A stretch of DNA of 64,000 nucleotides from Neckera pumila (taxonomy: Eukaryota; Streptophyta; Bryopsida; Hypnales; Neckeraceae). The notes under the pieces are model-generated. The model did no database searches, was not told the DNA's origin, and saw nothing but the letters and a program-made list of their open reading frames with translations. The DNA lies in NCBI GenBank assembly GCA_963969595.1, contig OZ018412.1, positions 870,501 through 934,500 on the forward strand. Direction: 5' to 3'. The position numbers and the translations under genes are program-made. This document shows positions 23,301 to 34,318 of the stretch, piece by piece. Position 1 is the first letter of the stretch; every line of letters starts with the position of its first letter.

Positions 23301-25066
23301 GTAAAGTGATCATGGGACTCTGTTGCGATTGCAGGCTCTGGATGTAGGCATGGATGGCGTGGTGCTGCACACCGAAAACGTCTACGAAATCGGTGCCCTG
23401 AGGGTAAGAGCTCAATTGTCACTCAAGATCTTGGTCGCCTCACACCGTCCATTTATTGATGAGAATGGAGAGCTTTGTTTTGATCGAATTCGACAAAACG
23501 GCCTGCTCAGAGCGTCAAAAGTGTGACATTCTTTCGGCTCAGAGCTCTAAAGACGACGACTGCTAGCTAGATTTGAGGTTTCATACATTCGTCTGGAAAG
23601 TGCCAATCGCAATTTCGGAATTTGACGTGCAATGGTCTGATTGCAGGACTATTTGACGAAGAAGAAGATAGAGAAGGAGCGTGCTATCGAGTGGGCAAAC
23701 GCAGAGCCACCCATCAAGGAAGTGGGTGAGGGGCCTGAAGTGATGGAGCAGCTCCCCGGATTAACGCCAGAGCCTTCGCTGTCGTGGTCTGAAACGACGA
23801 AGTCAGACACCCACGGCAGCTTTCATCGGGTGGCTTCTTCACCAAGATCCGATGCCAATCCCCTCAACCGTGTTGGCTCGTCGCCGCGGTTGGCAGACGA
23901 CAGTCATGCAAATCCCAGCTCAGCTATAGTTCCGATTTCGGCGTCGCAAGCGCCTCAACCTGGGTTGAGACTCGTGAGTGCCACCGTCAAGAGTGTCGTC
24001 TCTGTGGGCGAGGGCGACCGAGTGTCCGTGGACCTCTGCAATCTCTTGAATCCTGGCGAGGCTTTACGTGTAAGATAATTCCCCACTTTCTCTCTTACAA
24101 GGCGATTTTCCTGTTTTTGTGGTTTCGATTGCAAGAATGCTTTTGCAAATTCTTGTTCTAATTTGCAGCCTCTTGATTTGGTTTCGTGTGTAGGTGGGTT
24201 CTTTTTCCAAAGGCATGTTTCTGGTGCATTCGGAGATCCTTGCTAGCAACACAAGCCGGAAATCGTTTCGTGTCAATGCGGTGAGTGATGATTGATACCG
24301 TTTCTGTCAGAGCTTGCGATTTTCAGCGGTGCGATTATGTCTTTATTTCAAAATCCAGCCCCACATGATTCTGAGCCTCAGAATCTCATCTCAAAGTATT
24401 GCAGATTTCAAATCGCATTGCCTAAAGTCCCTCCAGTCTTATAGCAGAAAATCTTGGAACTCCGACATCCCGGGTATGCCAAGAACTGTAAAATGTATGC
24501 ACCGAAAACTAATGGCTACAGCAGTCCCCAATTCCGGCGTAATGAACACGCGTCTGGAGCTAATGGCCGCCCGGTGAATTCCTTTGGCAGGGTCCCGTGC
24601 ATGCCTACACAGGCATGGCAGGAGGACGCATCACTTACTTGTCGGGGCTGGAGTCGGGAGGGCAAGTGCTGGTGGTGGATGCGCTTGGCAACTTCCGCAC
24701 AGCTCTCGTGGGCCGTGTTTGCATCGAGTCCAAGCCTCTTGTGCTTGTGGTGGTGGAGGTTGGGGGGAACAGTTTTAGCGTCATGCTACAAGAGTCAGAT
24801 TCAGTTCGCCTTGTTATCCCTGCAGGTGCGCTGATACAACTGCATCCGCTCTCACTCTGATTCTCTATTTCCTCCTGTTGCTGGTGGCCTTTGCCTTATT
24901 TTGAGCAACTAACATTGAATACCTTTGGCAATCGCCTAATCAACGTCAATGTTCCTGTTCTTTAGAGCATCAAAGTCCAGGCAATGAAGCCATAGCCGTT
25001 ACGAAGCTGCAACCTGGGGATGTTGTCGTCTTGAGTATGGAAGACGACGACGTACACGAACAGTAA
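20396..25066 (+). CDS. Fusion protein: USP-like domain plus type II 3-dehydroquinate synthase, 11 exons
   Basis: Exons join in frame at GT-AG junctions: 20396-20618, 20724-20884, 20958-21055, 21297-22204, 22351-22517, 22922-23020, 23335-23403, 23647-24069, 24194-24280, 24591-24825 and 24966-25066 (TAA). They give 856 residues. Residues about 32-195 form a universal-stress-protein-like alpha/beta domain of the sort found ahead of plant receptor-like kinases (VLVTLDVTKEIGTAAVYWAL, RRGDNFKIVGI, AYHVVLDKTMK, HLTCFVSRAR). Residues about 198-425 are a Pro/Ser-rich linker. Residues 426-856 are a DHQS family domain (AroB', PF01959 type): KTVWVWTRSKEVM, GWTTFIF, INHLDWQ, LDVGMDGVVLHTENV, GDRVSVDLCNLLNPGEAL, GSFSKGMFLVHSE, FRVNAGPVHAY. 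In archaea this enzyme makes 3-dehydroquinate from an amino sugar acid with NAD; the role of plant homologues is unsettled. Exon 4 encodes the USP end, the linker and the DHQS start without a break. An extra Ser/Pro-rich segment of about 85 residues interrupts the DHQS part in exon 8. The first in-frame ATG gives no obvious plastid transit peptide. Two donors are weak (GTGCGT after exon 4, GTGCGC after exon 10). Confidence 0.85.
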
Positions 25067-25962
25067 CAGGCTCGTGAGCCTTGCAACAAGGTCTGAGAGC
25101 TGGCTGGCGACTCTTACAAGGATCTAGTACTTTTCCTGAGAAGAGTAGGAGCACGAGTCGCAAGGTCTGACACTCCCGAAGAATTCTTGAAGCAGTTCAG
25201 CTAGCGGCCACAATTTATTTTTACCAGAGTTTATTATTTCTAGCGAAAGTTCACATTTGATAGAAACCTGGGCTTTCAAGTGCTTACTCTTTTCTGCAAT
25301 TGAGAACTGAATTGCCAAACTGTATTAATAGGAAATGACACTGACTTCTCTTAGGACAACCGGCGGTTTAATACATTTTTCCAAGAGCCTTTCAATACTG
25401 GCTTTAATTGACCGTTGTGAAGTTTTTAGATATTGAGCAAGAACTGCGCCATTAGAATACAGAAGTCAAGTCATCAAACTTGAAACCACGGTAGTGATGA
25501 TGTCGGTACACTTCCTTTCAATTGAATCGACAGGTTTTGGGTTTATTCACTGCCGAGATTTATGGAGTGATGAGGTCGTGATGTGTTACAAATATTAATT
25601 GTTATGCGCACTTTTGCATTACAGTAGTGGGTGTCACACACTGCTTAATACACATGCTTGGGAATGGCCGAAATATCCTCTTCAATCTCATCATCCACAA
25701 TCATCACCACTTTGATCCATTACTACGAATTCTTCATAGTGCAATACAGATTCCAGATTTACAGTTGGCCTTTCCTTTCAACGATCAAAACCTCGTCAGC
25801 CACTGCGAAGATAAATAACTCAGATACTGTAAGCTTATGATACTGTTGCATTTGATTCCACAGATTTCATCTCCGTTACAGGTACACGCCTATGTGCTCT
25901 CAAAACAAGTCCAAGTGCTGCTTTACAAGTGCCCGTACAAGTGCGATACTATCAAATGACCT
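25067..25962. other. Convergent intergenic region
   Basis: About 0.9 kb between the stop of the USP-DHQS II gene (plus) and the stop of the dirigent-like gene (minus). It should contain both 3' UTRs and polyadenylation sites. On the minus strand a good donor (TGTAAGTAG) overlaps the dirigent-like stop, so an intron may start there. I see no further coding sequence. Confidence 0.5.
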
Positions 25963-26649
25963 CTACTTACAGATGAAGGCGTTCCAACGAAACTTGAAGC
26001 GGGCGCCTTCGTTAGGAACCTTCTCCACCAAGGCGTAGCCGTGCGCACCACGGAAATGGCCAGTGCCACCAAGGATGATGAGCTCATACGGCGCCACGAC
26101 CCCGCCGACATTGCCTTGGAAGGTCAGCGTGGAGTCTTTGTATTTCCCGTCCGTGAAGGAGATCTTGCTCAACAGCTGCAAGGCTTCCTTACTCTCCTTA
26201 TCCGAGACGGTGCCCCAGCCGCGCTCACGCCCCAGCAGCGTGGTGTCCGCGCCAATGCCTTCTCGCACTTCGTTGTCGAACACAAAGGAGGAGCCCCACT
26301 GCAGCGGCTTCGTGTTCACGGGCAGGTTGGCTACTTTCACAGTGGCCGTGGTATCGCTAGGATCCGCGGAGCGAATCTCTTGGATGTAAAACTCCAGCGT
26401 CTCTTTCACCCTGTCCTTGTCGGTGTGCATGAGGAGCTCCTTGAGACTACTTCGAACTGCAACTCCTGATGACACATGGCGCTTGATTGGGGAGCTTCTT
26501 CCCAAGCTGGTGAAGTCTCCGGAGCGCCCGTAACTGGGCAGTGCCAGAGTCGGGGACCGGAACATGGAAGACTCCAATCGCCGCTGGCGCGAGGATGTGA
26601 TGGCTGCGACAGCCACGTTACTTCGTTGTAGGAGAAATGAAGCGGACAT
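25963..26649 (-). CDS. Dirigent-like protein with plastid-type N-terminus
   Basis: An intact 228-codon frame starts with ATG at 26647-26649. Residues about 85-215 match the dirigent / allene-oxide-cyclase barrel fold: LEFYIQEI, WGSSFVFDNEVREG, TLLGRERGWGTVS, ISFTDGKYKDSTLTFQGN, ELIILGGTGHFRGAHGYALVE. The order of motifs fits dirigent proteins (control of stereoselective coupling of phenolic radicals) better than allene oxide cyclase. Classical dirigents have a secretory signal. Here residues 1-66 are Ser/Arg-rich and poor in acidic residues (SSRQRRLESS, SYGRSGDF, SSPIKRHVSS), as in chloroplast transit peptides. The frame ends in FICK-TAG, and the TGTAAGTAG there also forms a strong 5' splice site; splicing at it would alter only the last residues. 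It is convergent with the fusion gene. The family call is firm, the substrate unknown and the location inferred. Confidence 0.8.
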   Translation of the reverse strand: MSASFLLQRSNVAVAAITSSRQRRLESSMFRSPTLALPSYGRSGDFTSLGRSSPIKRHVSSGVAVRSSLKELLMHTDKDRVKETLEFYIQEIRSADPSDTTATVKVANLPVNTKPLQWGSSFVFDNEVREGIGADTTLLGRERGWGTVSDKESKEALQLLSKISFTDGKYKDSTLTFQGNVGGVVAPYELIILGGTGHFRGAHGYALVEKVPNEGARFKFRWNAFICK

Positions 26650-27820
26650 TGTGGGTCGCTCTCTTCACAATGGCTTGGAAATCAGTCCAGTCTGCAATCA
26701 CTTGAGCATGCAAAATACGGCTATGGTCGCTTCACAATGGCCGAAGTGGAATGCCTGTATAACACGTCTCACTGGATAGAGTGCATACTATTGGTGTCAG
26801 TACACAAAACTGACTTTCAAACTCTAGGTGAGCGCTGGCATTTCTCAAGAGAATTTGGGCTCACAATCCCACTGACCTCAAAATAGAAGAAAGAAGAGAA
26901 TTTAGCACTTGATTTCGAGCATTCTGATTATTCTGCCCCCTTGCGACGAAGTCAGTGCGGGTGGGGTCTTAAAAGGATACTAGTTTACAAACTGCAGCAA
27001 GTCCACAAGCACAATCATCTCTAACAGGGCCAATAAATCTAAGTAGTGGCTTCGCTGATTGGAATTGCTTACTGGGTGCCCACATTGTTACAGTAGCAGA
27101 TTAACTCTAACAAGGACAAATGGAATTGGACTTGAATCAGCACCCCAACAAAAGTGGAATTGAATCAAAGTAATATATATTAAAGACACCAGTAGATCCT
27201 CATCGATGCAAAGCAGCACAAAATTTGCAAGCGAAGCAGCACCACCTCCACGAAGATAGATCAACTGGGACCAGTTGCAGGACGATCGATCATTACGAAC
27301 GATCTGAACAGGGGAACAGCAATACAATTAACAGGACCCAGACATAGAGTAGTCCCGTCCGTATTGACAGAATTGCACATGTGCACGCAGTAGAGCAGCA
27401 GTGAACGGAGATCCGTGAAGAAAGGGTGCAAGGAAGACGAACCTTGCAAAGGATCAGCATTCAGCAGTGGATCGAGTCCCTGCAGCTCGCGTATCCAGAA
27501 CAAACGAGCAACGCGTGGGAGTTGGAGACTTTCAAGGCCTGTTCTGGTCGACATTCGGACAGAGGGAGCACTATATATCCGGCTTCATTCCCTTGGAGAG
27601 CCAAAACGTGCAATGCGTGGGAGTTTCAAGGCCTGATCCGGATGGCATTCGGCGAAGGACGCACTGTATTACCTTAACGGCAATCGCTTCCGACCTCTCA
27701 CGCCTGGCCACATGGGCTCACTTCTTCCTTGACTGCAAGAAGAATGGCTGTTTATGGCTATTTATGGAATATACTGCAGCACTTTTGGGGGAGAACCACC
27801 GGTTAGTTCATTGTTAGCTG
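26650..27820. promoter_or_regulatory. Upstream region of the dirigent-like gene, with a diverged duplication at 27506-27672
   Basis: Upstream DNA of the minus-strand dirigent-like gene, presumed to hold its promoter. Between 27506 and 27672 there is a diverged direct duplication with a period of about 100 bp: CAACGCGTGGGAGTT, CTTTCAAGGCCTG, GACATTCGGACAGAGGG, then CAATGCGTGGGAGTT, TTTCAAGGCCTGATCC, GGCATTCGGCGAAGGAC. Overlapping ORFs on the plus strand here follow the duplication and do not look like genes. Confidence 0.45.
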
Positions 27821-29665
27821 GTGGACTTGGGGAAAATCCGGTTGCAACTCGAAAACATTGGAAAGAAATTGGTGCAAAAATCTGTAAAGTTTTATCAGGA
27901 GTGAAAAATAGATTAAAAAAGTTAAAAAAAGACTCACCGGTACATGAAAAAAACGGTTCAATATGGAAATTAAAGGAAAATAGATGGAAAAAATTAAAAA
28001 AATATCCCAAACATTGCACTACAAACCAAGGTTTGGAAAATTAGAAAATTATGGATGGAATTAATAACCCTATTGGTGTTGGCATTGTTTGGTTCACTAT
28101 CCCTTATTTGTCATAGATATAATAAAGTTTGGAATTAGTTTGAAAACCGGTATGTCTTTGGAAAAAGAGGATTGTAGCTTTTGCAAACTTGAAATTGAAG
28201 GGAAATGGCTAACAAGAATTTGATACTAGAGAAAATGAACTGGTAGATTTTGATAAGGAGAAGATGCAACTTGTGACTTTGGAGAAAAAATTGGCTTTTT
28301 CTACAAAGAAGAGGCAAATTACTAGGATTTCTCGAATGCTAGTTCAAACTCTCGGAGCATTCATTTGCTAGTTAGGTCAAAGACTTAATTGTTCGGAGCA
28401 AACTAAAAGCTATTGTTCAAAAATTTCATCAAACTTTCCAATTCAAAATCTATAAGTTCAAAGTGTGATTCAATAACCAAGACTTAGATTGATAGATGTA
28501 TCTTGTGAAGATAAAGAGAATGATACTAATGAAGTTCATATGTAATTGAGTATTAGAAGAGTTTTCTTAAAGATTCTTTGAAAATCTAGCCCCTCAAATT
28601 AGGTCTATCATTTAAGGATAATTATGAATTTGTAATTTATTTAAAACTATCCCATTTAGATTATTTTGTGTTTGAAATGTAAGTCTTGTGAACTTAAGAA
28701 GTGAGAGACTAGCCAGGGTCAATTTTGAATATACCTATTTTCAACACTCAAAAAAAATCATATTTCATTCATAAATTGTCCAAAAATGCATTCAAAGATA
28801 ACCTTGAATCTCCTATTGACTTGCAATAAGGTTAGTCTTTATTTGTAAACCTTTTTCTGATTAATTAAGGCTCTTTGATTCCAAATTGGAATTGAAGTTT
28901 TTTGATTTTTTTACCATCTTTAGTGAATATTAAGTTCCTTTGTTTTTCTTCAAGAGGTGATGCTGAGACAACTCTCCCTCACTATAGGTTGAAACCTTAG
29001 ACATCAATGAGTCCTAGATGAAAGTGCACAAATTCATATATTTGAGCTTGCCTTTAGAATTTCTTTGCCTCAACAAAGAATCAAGTTTTGTCAAGGCTAG
29101 CAAATCCTCCTAAATTACCTGAAATGCTACAAATAGACAAATAGTACATTGACATAATAAATGAAGGAATTTATTTTTATTTTTTTATACTAGAAGATTT
29201 GCAATTGATGGAAATTTAATATTGCAAACACTTTAGGTTGGATTAACAAGTGACATTTGTTTTTGACCTAATGAAGATTATTTGCATTGTTAGCAATATT
29301 CTCATACAAATATGCAAACATAGTGCATACAACTCCAAAGTTTTTATTGCAAAAGATCAATGTAGATATTTGCCCTTCTTTTGTGGTTGGTTAATTTTAT
29401 ATACATCAACCTTGATTAATTTATTTGGAATCTCTAAATTTTGGAATCTCTAAATTTTGGAATTTAATAATTTGGCTCTATGAAAAATATTTTTTTTGTA
29501 TTTTCATCAAAAGTGGAATCTTTAATCTTATTTATCTACATTTCATATATAAATATGAGAAATATTTTAAATAATAAAATTTTAATGTAAATTTGGTTTG
29601 ATTTTCTAATTAAGCTGGCTAACATTTGATGAGCAATGATGGTTGGAGGCCTAGCCATGTTTGGC
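27821..29665. other. AT-rich stretch without a gene
   Basis: From about 27.85 kb the GC content falls sharply and stays low. Only short background ORFs occur. I see no element ends and no coding signal. Confidence 0.6.
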
Positions 29666-30238
29666 TTAACCCCTAAAGGACCGGAGGGGTGTCCAGATTT
29701 CCAAAATTGTGAAGATCTATTATAAAATGCAACTTAGAAGAGTATTTTAATAATGACTCTTAAACAGTAGTTGTAAAATGCTATTTATAGATCACATCCA
29801 TATGATTAGATCAACAAAAATACACACCATTATTTTTCAATAAAATTTGAAGCCAAAAATTGAAAATTTCTTCTAAAATCAATTGTAGATTGAATATTTA
29901 TGATTTTTTTTTTAATTTCCTATAAGTTCAAAATATTGAATTCCAATTATAGTGATGTTTGAAGATTTTTATTTGATTTTTTGATTCAAGTCATTTTTGA
30001 AGGATCATTTTTCAAATTGAAAAAGTTACTTTTTGAGGCTAGGCCCCCTGGTATCTTTTTAATTCTAGAAAATTTGCAAAGCAAAATCTTTATGATTTGA
30101 ACCGTACAAATGTGAAAGAACTAATATAAGAATCTTCAAACAAAATTGATGGATGAAAAAATGTACTTTGGTGAGTTTAGGATGTGTTTCCATTCATTCA
30201 TCGTTCAAAATCTACACTCATGGTCCTTTAGGGGTTAA
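29666..30238. mobile_element. TTAA-flanked piggyBac-like MITE, family A copy 1
   Basis: 573 bp including a TTAA at each end, with terminal inverted repeats: left TTAACCCCTAAAGGACC, right GGTCCTTTAGGGGTTAA. The interior differs from the roughly 900-bp members. There is no coding capacity. TTAA duplications with ends beginning CCC are the signature of the piggyBac superfamily. Confidence 0.8.
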
Positions 30239-31430
30239 AACAAACAAGCAAACTAATTAGGTATATATTTGAAGCTCCTATTTTAATAAGAGCTATTTTG
30301 ACCTTTATAATTGAATTCAAATCAACTAAAGTTACCTAAAGGCCTTGTTGACAATGTTGTAAGCATATATTTACTTGGTTAATAGAATAAATTATATGTG
30401 CTCTTCAATTGCTAATGTATCCCAAATATAATGGCACAGTCAGCAACTAACAAAAAGTCACTAAAGATTTAAAAACTTATAATCAAGCTGCAATTTTATT
30501 TTGATATTGTTTGAGGATAGCTATGTTGATCATGGGTGGCTGTGCCTAAATTTTGCCAATCAAACTATTTGTTTCATTTAGATTGGCAATTTTTTGTTTT
30601 GTTCTTAGTCTCTACAAAACAAAGTTTATTCTATGGAGTAGAAGTTATATCAAATGTCAAATGTCATATTGAGAATATATTTTGCTTTTGTGTCTGAAAT
30701 TCTTTTTTTACTTCATCTGCAATAAATTGAGTAGTATGTGTGACTTTTACATGTCAAAATTTGGAACTATATAGAAATTTTAAAGAACTTAAATTAAATT
30801 AGGAATTTGAGCTATTTTAGGCATGAAATTATGAGATATAGTCATCCACTGCCATTGTTCTATCAACAAGTTTTCAAATTCAATATGGTTCAAAAAGCAT
30901 GAAAATAAGGTCTAATCATCAAGCACACTAACAGCAATATTTCTAATAGCCACAATTATAAATTAATGCATTTTGGTATATTAGTTGCATAAAGGCAAAA
31001 TTCTTGCTACTTTATGTCAAGTTCCCATTCAAATGGATTTTTAGTATTGTATATTAAAAATATTAGAGGTTAACTGAAGTTGTATTGACTTCAATGAACA
31101 TTCTACAATTGATATCTATTATTTATGTAGATTTTGACCTCATACTTTTAAAAAACTTGGTCGGAAATAATTATCATGTATTTATAAAATGAATCTCAGA
31201 TGAATCTAGAAAATTGAAAGAATTTTGAACCTTTATGAAATAATACCATTTGCAGTTTTGCACTAAGTTTCTAGCTAAGGTGATATTAAAAATTTGGGAA
31301 ACTTCTTTAGAGGATAAATTTTTTTATTAACAAATGCAACTATATAAAAATAAATGATATCCATATTAAACAACTAATTGCAACCATAGTCTTTTATAAT
31401 CTTTTGTTCACAATCTTTTAGAATCCTTAT
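30239..31430. other. AT-rich stretch without a gene
   Basis: Low-GC DNA between two MITEs, with no ORF above background and no element ends identified. Confidence 0.6.
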
Positions 31431-31726
31431 CGTTAGATGAGATTCGGGGGTCTTGGAAGGCTCCGAGTTCCCCTGCTGTCTGCTGCGTTCCCAGACTGCG
31501 GGAACGCAGCAGCAGCAGTGGCTGACGTGGTCAAGCGACTGCCACTTCATTTTTTGAAAAAAAAAAAAAAAAAAAATGCTTAAAATGATATTTTAGTAAA
31601 AAAAAGTTTTTTTTTTTTTTTGAAATTTTTTTTTTCTGACACACCCGTATCGGCGTTCACTGAATCTAGGCAGATCAGGAAACAGGCCTGAAACGGCCCT
31701 CCAAGACCCCCAAATATCATCTAATG
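31431..31726. mobile_element. Palindromic MITE, family C copy 1
   Basis: About 296 bp with inverted ends (left TTAGATGAGATTCGGGGGTC, right GACCCCCAAATATCATCTAA). It has a GC-rich interior with its own inverted repeat (CTGCTGCGTTCCC ... GGGAACGCAGCAG) and the block CTGACGTGGTCAAGCGACTG. Four more copies occur in the window. Confidence 0.75.
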
Positions 31727-34318
31727 ATAATCTCCCAAACCTTTGGAAATTTTGTAGAATCTTTTATAGTCTTCCAAAATCTTTGATATATAGTCTTTTA
31801 GTTATTTTATAGCATTTGCATGTGAATCCTAATTTTAGTAGCCGGTAGAAACTTTATTGGGCTTTCTAAAGATGTTTGGAAGCTTATGCAAGACCTTTAA
31901 TTACCAAAATAAATTTGAAGTAAGATGAAATTTCTTCAAATTAAACTTTGAAACATTCTCTAATGCTACCACATATGACATATCCTTATATATTATTAAA
32001 TTATCAATTCATATTTTGTACTTTTCTTAAAGTAATCATTATATATCTTTGAATTTTTCATAATCTAAATACAATATCTAAAACAACTTGGCATGATCAT
32101 CAAAAAAATATAAATAGCCTTTTTTAAAGAAAATTATTATTCCACTATTTGAAAGTACTTTAATACCTTAATGATTTCATTTTTTTTTTAAAGATTTATA
32201 TTGTCTATCTTGACTCCTTAAAACTTGGATATGCTTTTATTCTATTGAAAAGATATTTTTTAGGATAACTATTACAATTCATCATGGGGGACTTCTAAAG
32301 TAAATTAGTTCCACTATTGACAATTTATCAATTTATCTATGATCCATCAATCAAAGAGCCAAAGATTAACATGCCAATAGGTTAAACAAGAAAAATTCTA
32401 ATTGTTTATAATTTGTCTATCAAATGCCATTTTTCTATAGATATGCCCTTCAAGTCTAGCAATTCGAATGACGTTACATAATAAAATATTACAATAATAT
32501 CCTTTTGTACCTTTTGTCTTTTTTGTCAATGAATCCTACCACCAAAGTCACCAAATTATATGGGATTCAAACCGTAGTGACTTAAATGAAAAAATATTGT
32601 AACCAATCATTGCATTTATCCTTGAAATGCACGGTTGTAAATAGTCAATGTAAATCCAATGATTTTAATTGATTTCAAGTTTCCTTATATAAACTGCCTT
32701 GGATTGTATTCCTTTCCCCTTGTTCTTGAAGAGATCACTTAGTGTATCTAGAACAAACTATGTATGTTCAAGTGATTTTCAACCCCTTTATTATTTTTTA
32801 ATAAATTATAATTTCAAACTATAACTTTGATGCCTCTAAGTTTCTATTGCCAAAAATTCCTAGCTCAAACAACATATGAAATGATTTCTAGAACAGGTTG
32901 AAAAATAAACTGAAATGGCATGTTTTTAACTCATATATTTTTTTAAAAAGACATTTTTGATGACCATTGCATCATTATTCAAAAAAAAGAACTTCAATAG
33001 AGAATTATTTTTAGCAATTTTTGTTCATTTTTTAGATACTTTTTTCTTATGTAATAAGGTGTGAAAGTTATTTTTAGCTCTACAACGTATTTTCTTACTT
33101 CAAAAATTTATAATTAATTATAATTACCAAATCAAAATATCAATCATTCAAAACATAAACTTTCAAAGTAAGAAAATCTATTCATATTTTTTTTTTTTTT
33201 TTTATATAAATTTTAGGATATAATATAGGGGATCTACAATCTTAACACATGTAGATCTACTGGACATTCTAAGTGATCTCTCTGGGTCCTCAATGTTTTT
33301 GTTGCTATAATCTTGAGTTTTGCTTTCCGCTATAAAATTGCTTTTCAGTTTAATTTTTGTGGTTGCAAATTTATTTATGTTGTCGCAAGTTCATTTCTAA
33401 TGCCACAAGGTGTTTTTTTTCTTGCAATTAATCTAATGTGAAGGAGCAATAGGTTTTTTCTTGATTTGTTTTTTAAATTTGATTGGTATTGCACGTTTTG
33501 ATGGGGCTCAAAATTTATTGACATTTTTTTACGTTTAGTTGTTGATATATTCTTGCTTTGCATTTATGTTCTTTCATTGTTTGCATCTTGCTTCTATTAT
33601 TGATGCAATTTGTTTTTTGTATAGAATCATTGAATTTGGGGTAAGTATTTATATTCTTTGATAATAGTTATAGGTAAAAGAATAATGAAAATAGCTAACA
33701 AAGGATCATGGGAAATAGAATTATGATTGACTAGAGCAAGTACATAATCATTGGCAATATATTTGTTCTTGAGCGATTTGTTCAAAATTTGAGTTACAGC
33801 TATGCTTTTGAAATACTTCTTGTTAGCATAGTCCAATAGAATATGTACACAAATGTTGATTTGGATTTTTCTGTTGACAATTTTAATTTCTTTTTAAATT
33901 TCTTTTTGCTTGTAGAGATTTTTTTAAATATTATCTACTGAATCATGTTGTATGTTTTGTATTGGTTATGGCCAATTCTATACCTAATGTTAGAAATATC
34001 AAATTTGAAAGATCATATTCAAAATTTAGATTTTTGTTGACATATTTTGATTGATATTCCTTCCAATATTTGAGTATTTTGTTGTATTTGAATTTGTCTA
34101 CATCATCTATGGAATCTAGGATGAAACAATATGTAAAGAAGAAAATTTTATTGATTCTTCTTCATTGGAAAAATATACTAAAGTGATTTTTGTTACAACC
34201 AATTTGAGTGCTTGTGTTATAAGTAATTTGCCATCTCTTGCTCAAATGTCTTTTGCGTTATGAATGAAACTCCACCCCATGTTGTTCAAAGTATGAGTTT
34301 AATAATTGTTCTTGTAAA
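31727..34318. other. AT-rich stretch without a gene
   Basis: About 2.6 kb of low-GC sequence with many homopolymer runs. ORFs of 60-70 codons here are at background level and none is recognisable. Confidence 0.6.

Noticed and set aside
25963..26649. Allene oxide cyclase call for the minus-strand barrel protein
   Set aside because: The plastid-type N-terminus fits, but the core motifs (FVFDNEVREG, GRERGWG, GGTGHFRGAHGYA) follow the dirigent pattern and the typical cyclase motifs are absent.
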